DNA of 20,082 nt from the NCBI GenBank assembly GCA_023443345.1, contig JAEZUZ010000029.1, forward strand, positions 1 through 20,082, read 5' to 3'. The translations under genes were made by a program, and so were the position numbers. Positions 14,737-20,082 of the stretch are shown here, piece by piece. The notes below the pieces were generated by a model. The model was given only the letters and a program-made list of their open reading frames with translations. It was not told the DNA's origin and did not search any database. Every line of letters starts with the position of its first letter. Position 1 is the stretch's first letter. This DNA comes from Bacillota bacterium. GTDB lineage: Bacteria > Bacillota > Clostridia > Peptostreptococcales > Acidaminobacteraceae.

Positions 14737-15708
14737 ATGAGTTATTATGACTTTGTCAAAGAATATATGAAAGTAGATGAGTGCAAAAATAATAAGAAGT
14801 ATTCAAGCGCAGGACATACATTTTGTTGGAATGAGGATGATTCATCATGGGCAGAGGGCCTATACTGGTTTTATGAAGGAGATGGATTTATTATTGATAT
14901 CCACGATTTCTATATCAAAGAGGAAGTAGTCCAAAATAACACTTATAGCATGGCAGACTATGTTTCAATATATTCAAGCTATATTATCAGTGCAAATGGC
15001 GAAAAATTTAGTCCTTATCAAACTTTGACTACAAACTCTCTGTGTACTATTGATTTTGATAATATAAGAAATGATTTTGGCTTCTTATTACATAAAAACT
15101 CCTATTACCTTGCTGTATCTATTGGCTTTAAAAGAAAATTCTTAGAAATATATCTTTCATCTATTGGCATTAATCCAGAATCATTTTATTCAACTTTACT
15201 TCAAACAAATCAGATAATTCTTACAAAGTCATTAAAAAGAGTGGCAATGGATATTTTGCATTGTAAAATGGAAACTCCTTCTGCAGATATTTTCTTTAAA
15301 GCAAAAGCAAATGAGTGGAATAGTATGGTTATAGATACGTACTTAAATAGAGAAAAATATAAAATGGAATCTGATGACAATAAAGCTCTTGAAGATGTAG
15401 CTAGATTTTTGGATGACCATTTCTCCGTTGATGTACATCAGGATACCCTCGAAAAAATATCCAAAATGAGTGGAACAAAATTAAAAAATTTATTTAAAGA
15501 AAAATATGGTCAAAGCATTACAGAATATACTCAAAGAAAAAGAATGAATGTAGCTGAAACTCTTCTATTAAATACTGACCTTCCTATAAAGGAAATATCT
15601 GAATCTGTTGGATACTCATCTCATAGTAAATTTTCAACTTATTATAAAAGATATAAGGGTAAACTTCCAAGTGAAGCCCGCAATTTATCTTCTAGGCACC
15701 ATCATTAA
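14737..15708 (+). CDS. AraC-family transcriptional regulator
   Basis: A 323-residue regulator. The C-terminal 95 residues form the double helix-turn-helix of the AraC family (about 228-320), with LEKISKMSGTKLKNLFKEKY as the first unit and IKEISESVGYSSHSKFSTYY as the second. The N-terminal 220 residues should bind the effector but show no motif I can name. It is divergent from the ABC/ECF operon and probably activates it when a ligand is present, like YbtA or PchR for siderophore uptake; this role is inferred. ATG at 14737 has AAAAGGGA about 11 bases upstream, a longish spacing. The last 39 codons and stop are duplicated 1.5 kb downstream around an inserted alcohol dehydrogenase gene. Confidence 0.88.
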   Translation: MSYYDFVKEYMKVDECKNNKKYSSAGHTFCWNEDDSSWAEGLYWFYEGDGFIIDIHDFYIKEEVVQNNTYSMADYVSIYSSYIISANGEKFSPYQTLTTNSLCTIDFDNIRNDFGFLLHKNSYYLAVSIGFKRKFLEIYLSSIGINPESFYSTLLQTNQIILTKSLKRVAMDILHCKMETPSADIFFKAKANEWNSMVIDTYLNREKYKMESDDNKALEDVARFLDDHFSVDVHQDTLEKISKMSGTKLKNLFKEKYGQSITEYTQRKRMNVAETLLLNTDLPIKEISESVGYSSHSKFSTYYKRYKGKLPSEARNLSSRHHH

Positions 15709-15715
15709 AAATTAA
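15589..15715 (+). repeat. 127-bp direct repeat, copy 1 (araC 3' end)
   Basis: Identical to 17120-17246 except for one base (T at 15621, C at 17152), which is silent in the codon TCT/TCC. It begins exactly at codon 285 of the regulator and ends 7 bases after the stop. Sequence similarity ends abruptly on both sides. Confidence 0.95.
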
Positions 15716-15781
15716 AGTGCCCTGCATCTAACAAAATCATCTTACCACGAGCCAAGTCATATCCAATATAAAACTCAAATG

Positions 15782-15815
15782 AAAAAAACTAGCAGTTTTG
15801 GGAAGCTGCTAGTTT
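15782..15815 (-). terminator. Terminator of the alcohol dehydrogenase gene
   Basis: A perfect 10-bp stem (15786-15795 with 15806-15815, AAACTAGCAG/CTGCTAGTTT) with a 10-base loop, followed on the minus strand by a run of T residues. It lies 5 bases after the gene's stop. The stretch between the repeat and this hairpin (15716-15781) shows nothing else. Confidence 0.85.
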
Positions 15816-15820
15816 GTTTT

Positions 15821-16972
15821 TTAGAATAATTTTTTATAGAAGGAAATGGTTTCTTCCAAAGTTGGCATGAACGGGTTACCTGGTGCACAGGCATCAATTA
15901 AGGCATTCTTAGACAGGTATTCAAAGTCGAAGTCTTCTTCCTTGATGTTCAGCTCGGTCAGTTTTTTCGGAATGCCGACTTTGGCAGATAATTCTTCAAT
16001 TTGGGCAATAGCATAGTCTGCACATTCTTCGTCAGACTTTCCTGCGATATCCATTCCAAAGGCTTTTGCAACATCACGAAAGGCGGCTGGTACTCGTTTA
16101 GCATTTTCACGCTCGATGATTGGTAAAATCATAGCACAGCAGACACCATGTGGCAAGTTATAAACAGCACCTAGCTGGTGAGCCATCGAGTGTACATAGC
16201 CAAGACCAGCATTGTTAAAGCTCATACCACCAAGGAAAATAGCATGAACCATAGCTTCACGAGCTTCGATATCCTGACCATTTTCAACCGCACGTGGTAG
16301 ATATTCTTTAATTAACTCAATAGCACCCATAGATAATTTTTTTGTTACCCCATATGCTCCAGGAGTTACTAAAGCTTCAATGGCGTGAGTTAAGGCATCC
16401 ATACCTGTTGCCGCAGTCAAAGCTGCTGGTTTTGATAACATAAGCTCAGGATCGTTGACTGACATAACAGCCAAGCTGTTTTTATCCACCATAACCATTT
16501 TAACCTTGCGTTCTTCATCAGTTATAACGTAGTTAATGGTGATTTCGGCTGAAGTACCTGCAGTGGTATTGATTGCTACAACTGGCAGACCACGTTTTTC
16601 TGACTTATGCAAGCCTTCATAGTCTTGTGGTTTACCACCATTTGTTGCCATAATAGAAATACAGCTTGCAGCATCCTGAGGAGAACCACCTCCAACTGAA
16701 ATAATGAAATCACAGTCATTTTCCTGCAAAACTGCTAGTCCATCAAATACATTTTTACAAGTCGGGTTAGGATCAACTTTACTAAAGACTACGTAGTCAA
16801 TACCTACTTCATCAAGCGGCTTGATAACTCTAGGTAAAATATCACTTGTTCGGATAAAATCATCTGTTACAAGCAAAGCCTTTTTGTAGCCCAAATCCTT
16901 AACATAACTGCCAATTTCATTGACACAACCGCGACCAATCAAATTAACTGAGGGAACGTAAAATGTTGCCAT
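15821..16972 (-). CDS. Iron-containing alcohol dehydrogenase (group III), probably horizontally acquired
   Basis: A 383-residue NAD(P)-dependent oxidoreductase of the FucO/DhaT type that interconverts small aldehydes or ketones and alcohols (propanediol, lactaldehyde, ethanol or butanol are family substrates; the actual one is unknown). Visible: the dinucleotide loop GGGSPQD (94-100), TAGTSAE (137-143), and the metal ligands Asp192, His196 (GMDALTHAIE), His261 and His275 (VHSMAHQL, NLPHG). Length and all ligands are normal. ATG at 16972 is chosen for AAGGAGG six bases upstream; a TTG two codons earlier is less likely. Base composition is richer than its surroundings (28 G or C in the 60 bases from 16081) and it uses GGC, CGT and ACC codons that neighbours avoid. 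It lies alone between 127-bp direct repeats. Confidence 0.92.
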   Translation of the reverse strand: MATFYVPSVNLIGRGCVNEIGSYVKDLGYKKALLVTDDFIRTSDILPRVIKPLDEVGIDYVVFSKVDPNPTCKNVFDGLAVLQENDCDFIISVGGGSPQDAASCISIMATNGGKPQDYEGLHKSEKRGLPVVAINTTAGTSAEITINYVITDEERKVKMVMVDKNSLAVMSVNDPELMLSKPAALTAATGMDALTHAIEALVTPGAYGVTKKLSMGAIELIKEYLPRAVENGQDIEAREAMVHAIFLGGMSFNNAGLGYVHSMAHQLGAVYNLPHGVCCAMILPIIERENAKRVPAAFRDVAKAFGMDIAGKSDEECADYAIAQIEELSAKVGIPKKLTELNIKEEDFDFEYLSKNALIDACAPGNPFMPTLEETISFYKKLF

Positions 16973-17119
16973 ACACAACCTCCTTATTTTTATGGATTTA
17001 TAAATAAATTATATAATAAATTTGTCGTTTTATATAGAACAATTTTATGTCATTTTTGTGATAAATATAGAGATAAATTTTAAATACTTTAAAGATTGAA
17101 AATTAAATGCAATTCTGAC

Positions 17120-17246
17120 AAGGAAATATCTGAATCTGTTGGATACTCATCCCATAGTAAATTTTCAACTTATTATAAAAGATATAAGGGTAAACTTCCA
17201 AGTGAAGCCCGCAATTTATCTTCTAGGCACCATCATTAAAAATTAA
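17120..17246 (+). repeat. 127-bp direct repeat, copy 2 (orphan araC 3' end)
   Basis: Second copy of the regulator's last 39 codons, stop codon and 7 further bases, with no start and no coding sequence before it. Sequence between the alcohol dehydrogenase start and this repeat (16985-17119) is A+T-rich and holds a TATAAT-like element for that gene but no clear -35. Confidence 0.95.
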
Positions 17247-17255
17247 TGAAAAACA

Positions 17256-17280
17256 TGTACCATAGTAGGTACAGGTTTAT
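17256..17280 (+). terminator. Possible original terminator of the araC gene
   Basis: A 6-bp dyad TGTACC/GGTACA (17256-17261 with 17268-17273) with a 6-base loop is followed by a T-rich but interrupted tract. It lies 17 bases after the stop of the orphan araC end, where the native terminator would be expected before the insertion. The stem is short, so this is tentative. From 17281 to 17546 I see no gene or site. Confidence 0.35.
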
Positions 17281-17546
17281 TACTTTTCTTTCTATATTTT
17301 TGGATTAATTATATTGCTTGTTTTCATAAGTATAAACATCATAATAATCATTAACTCATTTTAAAAGTTATATCTAATTCATCTGTATACATTTAAATGA
17401 CACTATGCTTATATGTTTTTAGTTTGGACAATAGCATTACCGTCTCATTTATTTAATTCACATGCTCTTTTTATTTCATAGTTTATCCATTTTCTGTTCT
17501 ATGTTTTTTCTCCAATTAAAACCATTCTTTCTTCTTAAACATAAAA

Positions 17547-17600
17547 AATCTAGAAATATTATGCTGAGACATATGGTCATTCAGTCGTTATCTCTAGATT
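17547..17600 (-). terminator. Possible long-loop terminator after the small membrane protein gene
   Basis: Arms AATCTAGA and TCTAGATT (17593-17600 with 17547-17554) could pair over a 38-base loop and run into six T residues on the minus strand, five bases after the stop at 17605. The large loop makes it less certain. Confidence 0.35.
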
Positions 17601-17604
17601 GAGA

Positions 17605-17970
17605 TTAGCTTACTTGAATAATAGAACGCAGCTTTTTATAAAACGGTATTCCACATATCAGAAATATAAGTATTTGTATGAGCATGCAAACAAACATAGT
17701 AGACAGTGTTAAAGAACTCAACTTAATTGAAATAAAAGCTACCACCGATGTAAAGATACTGCATATAAATGTCGCCAAAAGAATGATTCTTCTTATAGCT
17801 TTACGTTGCTCTAGGGATAAATTGATAAGGACTTGTTTATCAATTTTTCCGATTTGTATTTCTCCCTTTGAAAGCTCAAGTTTCCGAGCAGATATGCCGA
17901 GTAAAATCCATATTATCAGTCCCGTAGAAAAGATAGCACTAGGTATTATAAAAAATTCAAAAATTTCCAT
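17605..17970 (-). CDS. Small three-segment membrane protein of unknown function
   Basis: A 121-residue protein with three predicted membrane segments (about 5-27, 60-85 and 88-112) separated by a charged loop (KGEIQIGKIDKQVLINLSLE). I do not recognise the family. It starts two bases after the stop of the truncated ABC exporter gene, with AAAGGAG upstream, so both were in one operon. A small membrane partner beside a peptide-type ABC exporter would suit an immunity or accessory protein of a bacteriocin or peptide export locus, but nothing else of such a locus remains here. The frame is intact although its operon head is lost. Confidence 0.5.
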   Translation of the reverse strand: MEIFEFFIIPSAIFSTGLIIWILLGISARKLELSKGEIQIGKIDKQVLINLSLEQRKAIRRIILLATFICSIFTSVVAFISIKLSSLTLSTMFVCMLIQILIFLICGIPFYKKLRSIIQVS

Positions 17971-17972
17971 TT

Positions 17973-18542
17973 TTAATCTCCTTTTTCACCTTGAGTGACA
18001 TATTTTTCCACACTAAGTCGATACATCTGCGCATAATACCCATTTTGTTTAAGTAACTCACCATGAGAACCATTTTCTATTAAAGTTCCGTTATTAAAAC
18101 ATAGAATACGATCTATTTTATAGGAAAAGGTAAGTCGATGAGATATAATAACTACCGTCTTATCGTTAAAAAAATTTAACATATTTTTATACAATTTATA
18201 CTCAATAAATGGATCAAGGTTACTTGTTGGTTCATCAAGCACGATGCAATCACTATCACTTACATATGTACGAGCAAGGGCAATTCTTTGACTTTCCCCT
18301 CCTGATAATTCAACCCCTAAATCAAGCATCTGACTTGTAACAGGTGTGTCAATGCCATTTGGCAGGTCTTTCATTTTATTTAACATATCTACACATTGCA
18401 AGGCATATTCAACTTGTCTATCAGCTACATCTCGTCCAAGAACAATATTGTCTTTGATAGAAAAGGGATATACTGTATAATCCTGAAACAATACAGAAAA
18501 AGCACGTCTCATCGGTAGAACCAATGGTTGTTTATCCACCAA
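17973..18542 (-). pseudogene. Truncated ABC exporter, C-terminal half of the ATPase domain only
   Basis: About 190 residues covering the ATPase from the Q-loop onward: VLFQDYTVYPFS (about 17-28), LGVELSGGESQRIALARTYV (about 74-93), Walker B CIVLDEPTSNLDP (about 98-110) and the H-loop VVIISHR (about 129-135), then a normal C-terminus. The membrane domain and Walker A are absent: an in-frame TAA lies five codons upstream of the GTG at 18542, and the DNA beyond is unrelated and richer in G+C. The first residues (ILVDKQPL) still look like the exporter sequence just before the Q-loop, so the break is near 18545-18555. It cannot bind ATP alone. Any protein made would start at GTG or TTG. Confidence 0.8.
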
Positions 18543-18550
18543 TATTTTTT

Positions 18551-18751
18551 TTATATATTCCCCTTACCCTCCCTCGTCTGCCAGTTAGCAATAGGTAATA
18601 ACAATATACTGTAACTATACGTTTGTAACATTACTGAGCGTACCTTGTACAATTGGGTGCAACCCCCAGCATGTGCTCTTCATGCACCTAACTGTGCAAT
18701 TCATTCTCAACCGCAAGAGATCATGCCCACCCTGCCAGACTACCATCAAAT
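18551..18751. other. Anonymous stretch richer in G+C between two broken genes
   Basis: About 200 bases with no recognised gene. Composition differs from the A+T-rich flanks. A short dyad TGCAC/GTGCA occurs near 18680-18700. One minus-strand frame stays open for about 38 codons (SVMLQTYSYSILLLPIANWQ in its middle) but has no start signal or family I recognise. It joins the break of the ABC exporter to the end of the DIP1984-family gene and probably marks a recombination junction. Confidence 0.4.
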
Positions 18752-19204
18752 TTAAATCAGCTCTGTTGTCCAGTTCAATTCTTGAATCTTTTCATCTGTC
18801 TCTCTGAGTTCCTTTGAAAGCCCGTCTACCTTCTTTTGAAGCTCTGAGACAGATACAGTAGAAATTATCCTTATTTCTGTTTGGTAATATCGGGATACCT
18901 TCTCACTGGCTGTGTCCAGAAAGCTCCTCATAATTCCAATTTTCTGCTTGAGACAATCCCTCCTAGCAATCATGTCTGTAAGAGTTAGGTCATTGTACCT
19001 TGTCTCATTGTTTGTATGATTTATGCGAGCAATCAATTCCTCAAGTCTTTCAAAATTCTTATTAAGCTATATCAGCAGCTCCTGTGGATCTTCCGCCGGC
19101 TCTTCCCCATCCTGCACTCTGGCGTTACTGTTTAGCCTTCTCCCAAGTTCTGCAATCCTGCACTGTAAATCTGCTCTTTCTGATAATGCCATTGCTAATT
19201 TCAT
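18752..19204 (-). pseudogene. DIP1984-family protein gene interrupted by an in-frame amber codon
   Basis: Read straight through, the frame gives 150 residues, the usual length of the family: MKLAMALSERADLQCRIAEL at the start, then QDGEEPAEDPQELLI, a TAG at codon 46 (19069-19067), FERLEELIARINHTN, TDMIARRDCLKQKI, and the hallmark end ELRETDEKIQELNWTTELI. These are conserved coiled-coil proteins of unknown function. The ATG at 19204 has AAGGAGG upstream, so translation would start normally and halt after 45 residues. There is no frameshift, only the nonsense codon. Composition is foreign (35 G or C in the 60 bases from 19081). A restart at the TTG near 19036 is conceivable but has no evident ribosome binding site. 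Confidence 0.85.
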
Positions 19205-19290
19205 ACTATGCCTCCTTGTTCTATCTAACTCTTTGATAATGTCTAATTAAAATCCATGATGAACATCACCCTTTAAAAATCACAGCTTTA

Positions 19291-19312
19291 TTTATCTTAC
19301 AAAAAAGATAAA
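19291..19312. repeat. Short inverted repeat upstream of the DIP1984-family gene
   Basis: TTTATCTT and AAGATAAA (8-bp arms) flank a 6-base loop, about 87 bases upstream of the gene start. It could be an operator or part of a decayed terminator. The remaining gap from 19218 to 19541 is A+T-rich with a doubled TATCTTATATT motif near 19510-19536 and no gene I can support. Confidence 0.35.
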
Positions 19313-19541
19313 TTAAAACTATATTTGGGAACATTCTATTTCAAAAATCTTAATCAGATGTACAAATTTTATTGAATTGATTTTCTATAAAAGTGTAGTC
19401 TTATTATTTTTTATCTTAATATTTTTATTCATTTAATCTCAAGGTTATTTTATATAAATCATTATCCACTATTTGCGCATTTTTATACATATATCTTTTG
19501 AAGTCATATTATATCTTATATTTATATCTTATATTAAATAC

Positions 19542-19562
19542 AAAAACCTCCAACAGAGGAGG
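19542..19562 (-). terminator. Minus-strand terminator-like hairpin
   Basis: CCTCC and GGAGG (19562-19558 with 19551-19547) close a 6-base loop and run into five T residues on the minus strand. No coding gene ends just before it; the 100 bases upstream (19563-19664) hold no recognised gene, so it may end a small RNA or a decayed gene. Confidence 0.5.
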
Positions 19563-19664
19563 CATAATTATCTCTACACTTGAACTGGTTTCTTCTTTTT
19601 TCTGTTTAGTATTTAATGCTTGATGCTAATTCCTCTTCTTTTTAGTAAAGCTCATATTTCTTAT

Positions 19665-19694
19665 AAAAAAAAGAGTAGCTTTTTCGCTACTCTT
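19665..19694 (-). terminator. Terminator of the LPXTG surface protein gene
   Basis: A perfect 9-bp stem (19671-19679 with 19686-19694, AAGAGTAGC/GCTACTCTT) with a 6-base loop continues into a run of about eight T residues on the minus strand, 37 bases after the stop at 19732. Confidence 0.88.
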
Positions 19695-19731
19695 AATTTT
19701 ATAAAATCAATTTTAGGCCTTCTTAGTAAAT

Positions 19732-20082
19732 TTATAATTCTTCTCTTTTACCATACTCTCTTAGTATAAGTATTGCTCCGCCTAGAATTGTCATTAAGCT
19801 AATATAACTAACTTTTTCAAATCCTGCACCAGTTTCAGGAAGATTTGCCTCTTTTTTTGGTGTTTCTGGACTTGGTGGTATATCTCTTTCATTTTCTGGT
19901 GGTGTTGGAGGGGTTGGAGGGTTTGGCGGTGTTGGTGGATTTGGTGGTGTTGGTTCTTCTGGTTCTTCAACTACAACAGTCTGTGCCTTATCATCAGGGT
20001 CTGCATGCTCTACCTCATGCTCTTTTGCCTCTGTCTTATTATCATCACTAACACGCACTATTTTATTTGTTGATACAGCCTT
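19732..20082 (-). CDS. LPXTG wall-anchored surface protein, C-terminal end (partial)
   Basis: The last 116 residues of a larger protein whose frame runs open to the right edge. At the end is a complete sortase sorting signal: LPETG, a hydrophobic segment (VSYISLMTILGGAILIL) and a charged tail (REYGKREEL). Sortase would cleave after the Thr and attach the protein to peptidoglycan. Before it lies a Pro-rich spacer built of repeated PPNPPTP units, which usually spans the wall. The stretch HADPDDKAQTVVVEEP resembles the end of a VaFE/Cna-type isopeptide domain of surface adhesins, so an adhesin is likely, though only the end is visible. An in-frame GTG near 20034 is not a credible start. Confidence 0.85.
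   Translation of the reverse strand, partial: KAVSTNKIVRVSDDNKTEAKEHEVEHADPDDKAQTVVVEEPEEPTPPNPPTPPNPPTPPTPPENERDIPPSPETPKKEANLPETGAGFEKVSYISLMTILGGAILILREYGKREEL

Noticed and set aside
16979..17119. Possible Rex or catabolite operator upstream of the alcohol dehydrogenase gene (TTGTGA half-site and TTGTTC/CGACAA dyad).
   Set aside because: Only half-sites or a dyad of the wrong spacing are present; not enough to support an operator.
18590..18700. Possible group II intron or tRNA-like fold in the richer-GC stretch.
   Set aside because: No domain V-like hairpin, no cloverleaf with a T-loop consensus, and no intron reverse transcriptase nearby.
19893..19966. G+T-rich tandem repeats that could suggest a CRISPR or structural DNA repeat.
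   Set aside because: They are the coding sequence of the Pro-rich wall-spanning spacer of the LPXTG protein; there are no unique spacers between conserved repeats, and no CRISPR array appears anywhere in the window.

Overview
The window looks like a low-GC, anaerobic Gram-positive (Firmicutes) chromosome. Supporting signs are A+T-rich DNA, heavy use of ATA and AGA codons, strong GGAGG ribosome binding sites, compact hairpin-plus-T-run terminators, an LPXTG wall-anchored protein, an energy-coupling factor (ECF) importer and a Clostridia-type DUF438/hemerythrin protein. A member of the Tissierellia or Peptostreptococcaceae would fit, but nothing here fixes the genus.

Layout. (1) 1-2548, plus strand: the distal part of a branched-chain amino acid ABC importer operon (livH end, livM, livG, livF) closed by a terminator. 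(2) 2562-3656: a family 2 glycosyltransferase-like protein with a degenerate active site. (3) 3783-5141, minus strand: a decayed coding fragment, a zinc-ribbon membrane protein and a GNAT acetyltransferase. (4) 5328-6779: a DUF1858/DUF438/hemerythrin/PAS protein. (5) 6847-8344: mobile-element wreckage, with a scaffold-like phage protein, an unknown protein, a frameshifted phage-type ADP-ribosyltransferase end and a small membrane protein like those of conjugative elements. (6) 8484-15708: the centrepiece. A five-gene minus-strand operon (two half-ABC exporter-type proteins, an MptD-like ECF S component, an ECF T component and a fused double ECF ATPase) is divergent from an AraC-family regulator. 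(7) 15716-17246: an iron-type alcohol dehydrogenase gene of richer base composition, bracketed by 127-bp direct repeats of the araC 3' end. (8) 17547-19204: a headless ABC exporter with an intact small membrane protein, an anonymous richer-GC stretch, and a DIP1984-family gene interrupted by a stop codon. (9) 19732-20082: the C-terminus of an LPXTG surface protein running off the right edge.

How it works together. The 158-bp gap between the regulator and the five-gene operon holds two well-formed divergent promoters. Between them lies a 15-bp dyad that matches the 7-1-7 Fur box at all but one position. It sits just downstream of the operon's -10 element and abuts the regulator's -35 element. 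With YbtP/YbtQ-like half transporters and an AraC-type regulator, this suggests an iron-repressed uptake system, perhaps for a siderophore or another metal chelate, combining ABC and ECF machinery. The substrate assignment is inference. The right third of the window is a mosaic of acquired and broken pieces and looks like a site of repeated insertion and decay.
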